5,247 bases of DNA from Woeseia sp. (GTDB lineage: Bacteria > Pseudomonadota > Gammaproteobacteria > Steroidobacterales > Woeseiaceae), in the NCBI GenBank assembly GCA_003229095.1, contig QIHS01000108.1, forward strand, positions 1-5,247. Direction: 5' to 3'. The notes under the pieces were generated by a model that was not told where the DNA came from, did not search any database, and saw only the letters and a list, made by a program, of their open reading frames with translations. Positions 1-5,247 of this stretch are shown here, piece by piece (position 1 is the first letter of the stretch; every line of letters starts with the position of its first letter). The position numbers and the translations under genes are program-made.

Positions 1-446
1 TCTGCTATTTCATCCAGTGCCGTGGTCAGGTAGCCATCGTCATTGATCGAATCGACCAATGCTTCGCCAATCAGCGCTTCACGCGGCGTGAAATCTTCGA
101 GCTCAAGCTGCCATTGCAGGTGTTCACGCAGAGATTGCCCGCGCTGGTCCGGGAAATCGTTGGCTGGCCTGCCTTCACCATTCCAGCCTCCGTCCTGGAT
201 TTGTCCGATTGAATTGGATTGCCAGCTGTCTTCGGCACGGATGGTCTCGATTTCGGCAGTCGTGTCCGCGGAAGTTTCGGGGACGTCAGGCAAGTCCTCC
301 ATTTCCAGCATGACGTTTTCTTCAAGGGCTTCCTGAATTTGCGCGCTGAGATCAAGGACCGGGAGCTGCAGCAGTCGAATGGCCTGTTGCAGCTGCGGCG
401 TCATCGTCAGCGATTGGCCGAGCTTTAGTTGAAGCGTCGGCTTCAT
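1..446 (-). CDS. rpoN: RNA polymerase sigma-54 factor RpoN, N-terminal part (cut by window edge)
   Basis: Sigma-54 directs RNA polymerase to -24/-12 promoters and needs AAA+ enhancer-binding proteins to open DNA. The minus strand reads 148 full codons from an ATG at 446 to the window edge with no stop. It opens MKPTLQLKLGQSLTMTPQLQ, the typical glutamine- and leucine-rich Region I (residues 1-50) that contacts the activator. An acidic, variable Region II follows (about 50-100, rich in D and E). Then comes the start of the core-binding domain (about 105-148), with SLREHLQWQLELEDF and a DSINDDGYL motif close to those in E. coli RpoN. Family members are usually near 480 residues, so about two thirds lie outside the window. 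A weak ribosome site (CAGG, 454-457) sits 7 nt before the ATG. rpoN follows lptB by 73 nt, its usual place in Gammaproteobacteria, and is probably read from the lpt operon, though an own promoter in the gap cannot be excluded. Identity is very secure. Confidence 0.97.
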   Translation of the reverse strand, partial: MKPTLQLKLGQSLTMTPQLQQAIRLLQLPVLDLSAQIQEALEENVMLEMEDLPDVPETSADTTAEIETIRAEDSWQSNSIGQIQDGGWNGEGRPANDFPDQRGQSLREHLQWQLELEDFTPREALIGEALVDSINDDGYLTTALDEIA

Positions 447-519
447 TAGCCGACCTGAACAGGGTGTGAGGTCACGGTGCGTGTCCTTTCAAAGCGAATA
501 CTGGTTGCCCTATTCTGAC
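447..519 (-). other. lptB-rpoN intergenic gap (73 nt)
   Basis: This is the longest gap between genes of the minus-strand operon. It holds no credible reading frame and no obvious intrinsic terminator. On the minus strand it contains a TTGAAA hexamer, but nothing like a -10 at the right spacing, and the rpoN ribosome site CAGG at 454-457. A perfect 5-bp inverted repeat (452-456 with 469-473, 12-nt loop) overlaps that ribosome site. Confidence 0.6.
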
Positions 520-1224
520 TCAGAGTTTGAACTCCTGTCCGAGATATACTTCCCGAACGTGCTGATTTTCCAGAATATCATCGGGCGACCCCGAAGCAAT
601 CAAACTTCCGTCACTCAGTATATAGGCTCGCGAGCAGATTCCGAGCGTTTCCCGGACATTATGGTCAGTGATCAGGACACCAATTTCCCGGTCGGACAAA
701 TGTCGGATGATGCGCTGGATGTCGAGCACAGAAATCGGATCAACACCGGCGAACGGCTCGTCCAGCAGCACAAAGCGCGGGTTGGCAGCGAGTGCGCGGG
801 CGATTTCCACTCGGCGTCGCTCACCGCCGGAAAGGCTGATGCCGAGGCTGCCGCGCACATGTCCAACGTGTAGTTCATCAAGCAGGTTGTCGAGCTCTTG
901 TTCGCGTCCTGCGCGATCAAGCTCTTCGCGAATTTCAAGCACGGCGAGGATATTCTGTTCAACGGTCAGCTTGCGAAAAATCGAGGCTTCCTGCGGCAGA
1001 TAACCCAATCCAAGGCCGGCCCGGCGATGCATGGGCAACGCGGTGAGATCCTGACCATCGAGCAATATGCGGCCACGATCTGAGGCAATCAAGCCGACGA
1101 TCATATAAAAAGCTGTCGTTTTTCCTGCGCCATTCGGACCGAGCAGTCCGACAACCTCGCCGCTCTTGATCTCCAGTGAGATACCTTTGACAACTTCTCG
1201 AAACTTGTAGCTAAGAATGCTCAC
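520..1224 (-). CDS. lptB: LPS export ABC transporter ATP-binding protein LptB
   Basis: LptB is the cytoplasmic ATPase of the LptB2FGC complex that extracts LPS from the inner membrane and pushes it onto the LptC-LptA bridge. The 234-residue product has every ABC motif: an A-loop tyrosine candidate Y6, Walker A GPNGAGKTT (29-37, K35), Q-loop Q78 in GYLPQEASIFRKL, signature LSGGERRRVEIARALAANP (131-149), Walker B FVLLDE (151-156, catalytic E156), D-loop AGVDP, and switch H188 in ITDHNVRETL. It aligns without gaps to E. coli LptB (241 residues) at an offset of exactly seven, so the first seven residues of the family are missing. The start is GTG at 1224, overlapping the lptA stop as GTGA, with GGAG 10 nt upstream; an in-frame TGA two codons upstream rules out a longer start in this frame. 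Products of lptF and lptG must be encoded elsewhere. Identity is very secure; the N-terminus is unusual. Confidence 0.97.
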   Translation of the reverse strand: MSILSYKFREVVKGISLEIKSGEVVGLLGPNGAGKTTAFYMIVGLIASDRGRILLDGQDLTALPMHRRAGLGLGYLPQEASIFRKLTVEQNILAVLEIREELDRAGREQELDNLLDELHVGHVRGSLGISLSGGERRRVEIARALAANPRFVLLDEPFAGVDPISVLDIQRIIRHLSDREIGVLITDHNVRETLGICSRAYILSDGSLIASGSPDDILENQHVREVYLGQEFKL

Positions 1225-1871
1225 TCGTCAGGCGCTCCGGCATCTGGCGCGCTGTTGTCCCCATCCGCAGCGGGTTGCTCATTGTTGCGGTCGGGGTCGT
1301 TTGGTGTATAGGTGATCCTGACTTTGGGATTGCCTTCGCCGCCTGAGGACGCCTGAATGCGTTGTTCGCGGATGTTATAGACCAGATAGTTGCTGGAAAT
1401 CTGGTTGCCGCCCTCAGTAATGGTTGCCGCTTCGGAAAACTCGATGATGCCAGCTGAAACATCATATTGCAGGCGGCCGGCCTCGGCGTAGACGTCGCGA
1501 TCAGTGAGGGGACGTTTCAACCGAAAAATCGCCGGGGACCCAACGATAGTTGCCGTGCTGAGTTCGTATTCCGAAAATGTCATTTCGGCCGAATCGCTTT
1601 CGATCTGGCCGCCGTCCACATGAATGACCACGCCGCCGGACAGGTGCCATATGCTGTCCTGAAAATCCATTTTGGTGGCGCGTCCTTCGTCGGCTGCGAT
1701 GCTAAGCGCTCCTTGTGACAATTGCAGGCCGCGAAAAATCACCATCGAGTTCTTGCCATCGTAGTCCGTGAAATCCGCATCCAGTTGCATGGGCAGTCGC
1801 AAGTCGTCGTTCTGTGCAGAGACCAGTTGACACAGCAGCAATGCCGCAACCACCATAGAAAACTTTTTCAT
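1221..1871 (-). CDS. lptA: LPS transport periplasmic protein LptA
   Basis: LptA is the periplasmic beta-jellyroll protein that oligomerises between LptC and LptD and carries LPS across the periplasm. From the ATG at 1871 the product has 216 residues and begins with a signal peptide, MKKFSMVVAALLLCQLVSA, with likely cleavage after A19 before QNDD. The rest is an OstA-like domain of short beta strands (about 25-188); stretches such as LQLSQGALSIAADEG and the late ISSNYLVYNIREQRIQA match the family pattern. A proline-rich, acidic, low-complexity tail fills residues 189-216 and is not part of the E. coli protein as I know it. The reading frame is open back to 1949, but that start lies inside lptC. 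An ATG at 1895 (224 residues, GGGA 8 nt upstream) is a real alternative; I chose 1871 because it gives a clean signal peptide. It sits between lptC and lptB, as in other Gammaproteobacteria. The stop overlaps the lptB start. Confidence 0.93.
   Translation of the reverse strand: MKKFSMVVAALLLCQLVSAQNDDLRLPMQLDADFTDYDGKNSMVIFRGLQLSQGALSIAADEGRATKMDFQDSIWHLSGGVVIHVDGGQIESDSAEMTFSEYELSTATIVGSPAIFRLKRPLTDRDVYAEAGRLQYDVSAGIIEFSEAATITEGGNQISSNYLVYNIREQRIQASSGGEGNPKVRITYTPNDPDRNNEQPAADGDNSAPDAGAPDE
1235..1238 (-). promoter_or_regulatory. Ribosome binding site of lptB inside the end of lptA
   Basis: GGAG in the last codons of lptA lies 10 nt before the GTG at 1224, which overlaps the lptA TGA as GTGA. 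It supports the GTG as a genuine start despite the short N-terminus it gives to LptB. Confidence 0.6.
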
Positions 1872-1923
1872 CGCGCTCGGGCAAATTAGATTCATGCAAG
1901 AATTCCCGCAGTTAGCCTGTTCA

Positions 1924-2481
1924 TCAGGGAACGAATTTTCCGCTGACATTCGATTTGAGGTGAAGCCGACTTTCCTGCAGCAATGCTAGCATGCCGGTTG
2001 CAGTGAGACTGCGCGAACCGATTCGTATTTGCACTTTGCCGTCGGTTTCGGCGCGGAAGAGAATGGGATCGATATCGAGCCTGGCTGCGCGAATTTCTGT
2101 GACCTGACCGGAGAACCCTTCTTCGCTGACTGCAACTACGTGGCCACTCAGGCGAATCAGGTCATGCTGGTTGCTGATCGTGGCAAGATCAGCGCTGATT
2201 GTCCATGGAACATTGGCGTTGGGCGAATAGCGGATGCGCACATTTTGCAGTTCTATTTCGTTGTTTTCCTGTTGCACCGCGAGATCCGCTTCAATCTCAT
2301 AAAGCAGCGTGCCGTCTTCATCCGGACCCAGAATGCGTGCCGATCTCAGGTAGAAACCGGCAAACTCTGACTCTGTTACGACAATCGCAGTGTCCGCTGT
2401 ACGGTAGCTGCCAGCCAGGTACCAACTGCCGACTGCGGCAGCCAGCAAAGCAACTGTTGCCACTATGCTGCGGGCATTCAC
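1924..2481 (-). CDS. lptC: LPS export system inner-membrane protein LptC
   Basis: LptC is a bitopic inner-membrane protein that accepts LPS from LptB2FG and hands it to LptA. The 185-residue product (E. coli LptC is 191) has a very short cytoplasmic end, one transmembrane helix at about residues 5-24 (SIVATVALLAAAVGSWYLAG), and a periplasmic beta-rich domain from about 33 to the end. The segment SEFAGFYLRSARI (38-50) corresponds to the conserved start of the LptC fold, and the C-terminal LHLKSNVSGKFVP (173-185) resembles the usual last strands that contact LptA. The start is GTG at 2481, only 3 nt after the kdsC stop; no strong ribosome site is seen, so translation is probably coupled to kdsC. 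Sequence similarity in this family is low, so the call rests on length, topology, the terminal motifs and the position between kdsC and lptA. Confidence 0.93.
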   Translation of the reverse strand: MNARSIVATVALLAAAVGSWYLAGSYRTADTAIVVTESEFAGFYLRSARILGPDEDGTLLYEIEADLAVQQENNEIELQNVRIRYSPNANVPWTISADLATISNQHDLIRLSGHVVAVSEEGFSGQVTEIRAARLDIDPILFRAETDGKVQIRIGSRSLTATGMLALLQESRLHLKSNVSGKFVP

Positions 2482-2484
2482 TGC

Positions 2485-2988
2485 CTACCGAGCCTGGTCG
2501 TTCACAGACGCCAATATTAAATCGCACACTTCTCGAACGGCACCCGCACCACCGGACGCGGTTGTGGTCAAGTCACATTCGGTTTTGACTGCAGGCACGG
2601 CGTTCGCGACGGCCACAGCGAAACCGGCATGCCGCAGCAACGGCAGATCCGGAACGTCATCACCGACGAAGGCGGTGCGGTCCAGCTCGATATCCAGCTC
2701 AGCGATTATCCTGTCAAATGCGGCAATCTTGTCGCTGCAGCCTTGCACAACATGGCGCACGTCGAGTTCTGCCATGCGCTTATCTACCGCCATTGATTGC
2801 CGGCCACTAATCACCGCGACAGCAATACCGGATTCGAGTAAGCGGCGGATGCCATAGCCGTCCTGGACGCAAAATGCTTTGGACTCTATGCCGTCGTTTG
2901 AAAGGTAAATGCGACCGTCGGTAAAGACGCCGTCAATATCAAACGCAACAAATTTGAGATTTGCCGGGCAGGGCCTGACATTCGCCAT
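2485..2988 (-). CDS. kdsC: 3-deoxy-D-manno-octulosonate 8-phosphate phosphatase KdsC
   Basis: KdsC is a cytoplasmic HAD-superfamily phosphatase that converts Kdo-8-phosphate to Kdo, the last free-sugar step before activation by KdsB. Numbered from the ATG at 2988 (167 residues), it shows HAD motif I FDIDGVFTDG (16-25; nucleophile D17, acid/base D19), the KAFCVQDGYGIR segment typical of KdsC, motif II ISGR (60-63), the motif III lysine in CSDK (K87), motif IV GDDVPDLP (109-116), and the C-terminal GGAGAVREVCDLIL that marks the KdsC subfamily and closes the neighbouring active site in the tetramer. It is capless, as expected for the class, and a little shorter than the 188-residue E. coli protein, mainly at the ends. 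An in-frame GTG at 2994 overlaps the kdsD stop and would add two residues; the AGGAG at 2999-3003 is 10 nt from the ATG and only 4 nt from the GTG, which favours the ATG. Confidence 0.96.
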   Translation of the reverse strand: MANVRPCPANLKFVAFDIDGVFTDGRIYLSNDGIESKAFCVQDGYGIRRLLESGIAVAVISGRQSMAVDKRMAELDVRHVVQGCSDKIAAFDRIIAELDIELDRTAFVGDDVPDLPLLRHAGFAVAVANAVPAVKTECDLTTTASGGAGAVREVCDLILASVNDQAR

Positions 2989-2990
2989 AT

Positions 2991-3971
2991 TCACATGACT
3001 CCTGCACGAAACAAATCGTGAACATTCAGTGCGCCAACCAGGTGATTTTCGTCGTCAGCAACCAGTAGCGCAGTGATTTTATTTTCATCAAGAATACGTA
3101 CCGCTTCGGCAGCCAGCACATCGGGTCTGATGGTTACGGAGTCTGCGTGCATCACTGATTGCATGGTGCTTTTGCGAACGTCAATTTCGCTGTCGAGCGT
3201 TCGCCGAAGGTCGCCATCAGTGAAAATACCGAGGATCCGATTGTCGTCATCGACGATCGCGGTGACGCCGAGTCCTTTCTGTGTCATCTCGATGAGACCT
3301 TCGCTGACACTGACCGTGGCGCGAACGGAAGGAATTGCATCACCGCTGTGCATCACATCGGAAACGCGCATAAGGAGTTTTTTGCCAAGGCTGCCGCTGG
3401 GGTGGGAGCGTGCAAAGTCCTCTGCTGTAAAGCCGCGATATTCGAGCAGTGCCACGCCAAGTGCGTCACCCATGGCAAGCATCGCTGTTGTGCTGGCGGT
3501 GGGTGTCAGATTTAATGGGCAGGCTTCTTCGCTGACGTGGACATTGATGTGCACGTCAGCCGCCTTCGCCAGTGTCGAGCGTGGATTTCCCGTTATGGCG
3601 ATCAGCTTGACGCCGAGGCGCTTGACCAGCGGCAGGATCGTGACAATTTCACCGGTTTCACCGGAATACGAGATGGCCAGCAGTGAATCCTGGGCGGTGA
3701 TCATGCCGAGATCACCATGGCCGGCCTCTGCGGGGTGCATGAAAAATGATGGTGTTCCGGTACTCGCAAATGTTGCAGCAATCTTGCCGGCGATATGTCC
3801 TGATTTGCCCATGCCGGTGACGACAATGCGGCCCTCTGTGTTCAGGAATACTTCGCAGGCAAGCGAAAATGAACTATCGAGCCTGGCCGCCAGCTCTTTC
3901 ACGGCGCGAGATTCGATGTCCAGCACCCTGGCCGCAATGGCGACGAGGTCTTTGGGGGCAGATTCGCTCAA
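2991..3971 (-). CDS. kdsD: Arabinose-5-phosphate isomerase KdsD
   Basis: KdsD interconverts D-ribulose-5-phosphate and D-arabinose-5-phosphate, the first committed step of Kdo synthesis for LPS, in the cytoplasm. The 326-residue product (E. coli KdsD 328) has an N-terminal SIS sugar-isomerase domain (about 40-180) with VTGMGKSGHIAGKIAATFAS, then two CBS domains (about 205-260 and 270-326) linked by an IFTDGDLRR motif. The positions matching the E. coli catalytic residues are all kept: K56, E108 in SGETGEI, E149 in SEEACPLNL, and H190 in ARSHPSGSLGKK. It ends in HDLFRAGVM, like the E. coli HDLLRAGVV. The start is a TTG at 3971 with GGAG (3980-3983) 8 nt upstream; no in-frame ATG suits the family length better, though a CTG lies two codons further up. 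It follows yrbG by 27 nt and its stop lies 2 nt before kdsC. Confidence 0.96.
   Translation of the reverse strand: MSESAPKDLVAIAARVLDIESRAVKELAARLDSSFSLACEVFLNTEGRIVVTGMGKSGHIAGKIAATFASTGTPSFFMHPAEAGHGDLGMITAQDSLLAISYSGETGEIVTILPLVKRLGVKLIAITGNPRSTLAKAADVHINVHVSEEACPLNLTPTASTTAMLAMGDALGVALLEYRGFTAEDFARSHPSGSLGKKLLMRVSDVMHSGDAIPSVRATVSVSEGLIEMTQKGLGVTAIVDDDNRILGIFTDGDLRRTLDSEIDVRKSTMQSVMHADSVTIRPDVLAAEAVRILDENKITALLVADDENHLVGALNVHDLFRAGVM
2999..3003 (-). promoter_or_regulatory. Ribosome binding site of kdsC inside the end of kdsD
   Basis: AGGAG lies within the last codons of kdsD, 10 nt before the ATG at 2988 and 4 nt before the GTG at 2994. It is the strongest Shine-Dalgarno sequence in the operon. 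Its location implies that kdsC initiation is coupled to ribosomes finishing kdsD. Confidence 0.7.
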
Positions 3972-3979
3972 ATCCAGCT

Positions 3980-3983
3980 CTCC
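3980..3983 (-). promoter_or_regulatory. Ribosome binding site supporting the TTG start of kdsD
   Basis: The mRNA reads GGAG followed by 8 nt and then TTG. This spacing is near optimal and is the main evidence that the TTG at 3971, rather than an internal codon, begins kdsD. Confidence 0.65.
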
Positions 3984-3998
3984 AGGCGAGTCTTCGCG

Positions 3999-4976
3999 CT
4001 AGTCTCCGATGGTAACGTTTTGCAGGACAACATAAGTGACATAGACGAGATAAGCGACCAACAATGCAAAGCCCTCGTAACGCGAAATGATTCCTGTACC
4101 GTCATATTCGTAAGCCATCGCAAACAATACCAGCGTAAATGCAACCATAACAAAGATGTGCAGCGACAGTACGGTTGGCGGCATTGCCGCCGGATGGATA
4201 GTTGCTGCGATACCGATCACTGCCAGAAGATTAAAAATATTCGAGCCAATGATATTGCCGATAGCAATTCCGAATTCGCCTTTCATCGCACTGACCATCG
4301 AAATTGCAAGTTCGGGCAAACTGGTTGCAACAGCGACCAGCGTAATGCCAATGACGATTTCAGATACGCCGACGGTTCGCGCGATCTCAATGGCGCCGTC
4401 TACCATGAGTTGTGCACCAAACAACAACGCGCCCAGGCCGAAGATCAGCCAGATGATCGCGGACTTCATTTTGATACCGACGGGAATCTCTGCTTCGAAG
4501 TCTGATTGCAACGGGTCAGTAGCCGATGAGCGAATGCCGAGTCGCACCAGCCAGACGATGACAATCACAAGCCCGGTCAGAAGAACAAGGCCATCAGCAC
4601 GACTCAGGAAGGAATCGAGAAACAACGCGACCGTTAACAGCGAAACGGCGAGCAATGCCGGCATCTCGCGGCGCAGCGTTGCAGACTTGAACTCGATAGG
4701 TCTAAAAAGTGCAACGGTTCCCAGCACCAGGCCGATATTGGCGATATTCGAACCAATAGCGTTGCCGACGGCCAGGTTTGGCTCGCCGCGTAGTGAGGCG
4801 ACGATTGAAACAAGGATTTCCGGGGCGGAAGTTGCCAGTGATACGATTGTCAGCCCAATCAATAACGGGGCGACGCCAAGGTTGCGGGCCGCAGCGGCCG
4901 CACCATGCACAAATCGGTCTGCTCCCACGATCAGGAGTATCAGGCCGACAATAACTTCTGCGATATTGCCAAGCAT
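3999..4976 (-). CDS. yrbG: Calcium/sodium antiporter family protein YrbG (CaCA superfamily)
   Basis: This 325-residue inner-membrane protein belongs to the YrbG branch of the Ca2+/cation antiporter superfamily; relatives exchange Ca2+ for Na+, but the physiological substrate of bacterial YrbG proteins is poorly settled. It has about ten hydrophobic segments arranged as two inverted halves. The alpha-1 repeat has SLATSAPEILVS (46-57) and GNAIGSNIANIGLVLG (71-86); the alpha-2 repeat has AVATSLPELAIS (215-226) and GNIIGSNIFNLLAVIG (240-255). The paired glutamates E53 and E222 and the GS-N motifs are the ion-binding positions expected for this fold. A hydrophilic stretch at about 148-172 corresponds to the central cytoplasmic loop. 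The start ATG at 4976 matches the family N-terminus, but no Shine-Dalgarno sequence is visible before it. It is the first gene of the LPS operon, as in E. coli, where yrbG precedes kdsD. Family is certain; a direct role in LPS synthesis is unknown. Confidence 0.94.
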   Translation of the reverse strand: MLGNIAEVIVGLILLIVGADRFVHGAAAAARNLGVAPLLIGLTIVSLATSAPEILVSIVASLRGEPNLAVGNAIGSNIANIGLVLGTVALFRPIEFKSATLRREMPALLAVSLLTVALFLDSFLSRADGLVLLTGLVIVIVWLVRLGIRSSATDPLQSDFEAEIPVGIKMKSAIIWLIFGLGALLFGAQLMVDGAIEIARTVGVSEIVIGITLVAVATSLPELAISMVSAMKGEFGIAIGNIIGSNIFNLLAVIGIAATIHPAAMPPTVLSLHIFVMVAFTLVLFAMAYEYDGTGIISRYEGFALLVAYLVYVTYVVLQNVTIGD

Positions 4977-5010
4977 AGAGTCAGGTCAGGTGAATAAAGA
5001 AACCCCCTCT

Positions 5011-5038
5011 TTGAGCCGGAAATGCAGGTCCGGATACT
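5011..5038 (+). promoter_or_regulatory. Possible promoter for ibaG
   Basis: On the plus strand TTGAGC (5011-5016) and GATACT (5033-5038) are spaced by 16 bp; each matches four of six consensus bases. Transcription would begin near 5045, upstream of all three possible ibaG starts. The match is weak and could be chance. Confidence 0.2.
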
Positions 5039-5053
5039 CGAGTCGGGATGCTA

Positions 5054-5059
5054 ATAATA
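5054..5059 (-). promoter_or_regulatory. Possible -10 element for the yrbG-kdsD-kdsC-lpt operon
   Basis: The minus strand reads TATTAT, five of six bases of the sigma-70 -10 consensus, about 78 nt upstream of the yrbG ATG. No good -35 hexamer is found 16-18 bp upstream, and there is no extended -10 TG motif, so this is only a candidate. Confidence 0.22.
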
Positions 5060-5129
5060 CACAATGGTTAACGGCTGTGATTTTGTTAGACTTCGCGCCA
5101 TTTTGTACGAAATGGCAGACCTTTTAAAC

Positions 5130-5247
5130 ATGCAACCCGAAGAAATCAAGCGTTTGATTGAAAATGGCCTTGCAGAAGCGCAAGTGAGTGTATTCAGCGA
5201 GGACAATACACATTATTCGGCTCTGGTGGTCACAGAGGCATTTGCGG
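5130..5247 (+). CDS. ibaG: BolA/IbaG family protein, N-terminal part (cut by window edge)
   Basis: The plus strand carries 39 codons that run off the right edge: MQPEEIKRLIENGLAEAQVS, then a strand with DNTHYSALVV and TEAFA. This fits the first helix and beta hairpin of BolA-like proteins, especially IbaG (YrbA), a protein of about 85 residues whose E. coli version has DGSHFQVIAV and GELF at the same place. BolA-like proteins pair with monothiol glutaredoxins and can share a [2Fe-2S] cluster; E. coli IbaG is linked to acid stress. The start is uncertain: in-frame ATGs also occur at 5064 and 5112, none with a clear ribosome site. I chose 5130 because it gives the family N-terminus. In many Gammaproteobacteria murA follows this gene; that would lie outside the window. 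It is divergent from yrbG. Confidence 0.85.
   Translation, partial: MQPEEIKRLIENGLAEAQVSVFSEDNTHYSALVVTEAFA

Larger units (their letters stand above)
4977..5129. promoter_or_regulatory. Divergent intergenic region between yrbG and ibaG
   Basis: This short region must hold the promoters for the leftward LPS operon and probably the rightward ibaG gene. It contains an AT-rich centre (5051-5060), a GTTAAC palindrome near 5067, an ACTCGAGT palindrome (5036-5043), two CCGGA copies 14 bp apart (5016 and 5030) and a TCAGGTCAGGT tandem (4981-4991) just upstream of yrbG. No sequence matches the sigma-70 consensus well, and no terminator or known regulator site is recognised. A regulatory role follows from the divergent layout; the individual elements are unproven. 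Confidence 0.6.

Noticed and set aside
466..873. 135-codon plus-strand open frame opposite the end of lptB
   Set aside because: No family resemblance and lies opposite the Walker B and signature-motif codons of lptB, whose conservation explains the open frame.
1828..1833. Cysteine in the LptA signal peptide as a lipoprotein site
   Set aside because: The context LLLCQ lacks a small residue before the cysteine, so it is not a lipobox; the VSA-Q site fits ordinary signal peptidase cleavage.
1221..1949. Longer lptA reading frame starting at 1949
   Set aside because: It would overlap lptC by 26 nt and place 26 unrelated residues before an obvious signal peptide; starts at 1895 or 1871 fit better.
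3073..4002. 309-codon open frame on the plus strand opposite kdsD
   Set aside because: It is fully antisense to a clearly conserved gene; the translation is serine- and arginine-rich with no domain, as expected of a reverse-frame shadow.
4996..5020. C-run and purine-rich stretch as an intrinsic terminator between the divergent genes
   Set aside because: No stem followed by a T-run is found on either strand, and divergent genes need no terminator here.
4156..5127. 323-codon open frame on the plus strand opposite yrbG, extending into the intergenic region
   Set aside because: Antisense to a conserved membrane protein gene; its serine-, threonine- and isoleucine-rich product has no recognisable motif, and it is out of frame with ibaG.

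Overview
The window is one continuous piece of a bacterial chromosome carrying the conserved lipopolysaccharide (LPS) precursor and export locus of a gammaproteobacterium. The gene order yrbG-kdsD-kdsC-lptC-lptA-lptB-rpoN, the close resemblance of every product to its E. coli or Pseudomonas counterpart, and the divergent BolA-family gene all point to Gammaproteobacteria. Base composition is a little over half G+C by eye. The lineage cannot be fixed further; a marine, Woeseia-like group is only a guess. I see no mobile element, tRNA, rRNA, CRISPR array or sign of recent transfer.

Layout. Seven genes lie on the minus strand and read from about 4976 down to the left edge: yrbG (calcium/sodium exchanger family), kdsD (arabinose-5-phosphate isomerase), kdsC (Kdo-8-phosphate phosphatase), lptC (inner-membrane bitopic LPS transport protein), lptA (periplasmic bridge protein), lptB (cytoplasmic ATPase) and the 5' third of rpoN (sigma-54), which is cut by the window edge. 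The junctions run from a 4-nt overlap to gaps of 2, 3, 27, 52 and 73 nt, so this is probably one operon with translational coupling. On the plus strand, after a 135-153 bp divergent intergenic region, a BolA/IbaG-family gene begins and is cut by the right edge.

How the genes work together. KdsD makes D-arabinose-5-phosphate from D-ribulose-5-phosphate. After condensation by KdsA (not in this window), KdsC removes the phosphate to give Kdo, the sugar that links lipid A to the core. LptB powers LPS extraction from the inner membrane together with LptF and LptG (not here); LptC and LptA then form the periplasmic bridge towards LptD/LptE. The roles of YrbG and sigma-54 in this cluster are a matter of conserved linkage rather than known shared function.

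No new system is evident; this is a housekeeping region. The points worth a second look are small: an LptB that lacks the first seven residues of the E. coli protein, with a possible out-of-frame remnant of the missing strand; a run of TTG/GTG starts inside the operon; direct adjacency of yrbG and ibaG without the mla genes that separate them in E. coli; an uncertain ibaG start with no visible ribosome binding site; and an acidic tail on LptA.
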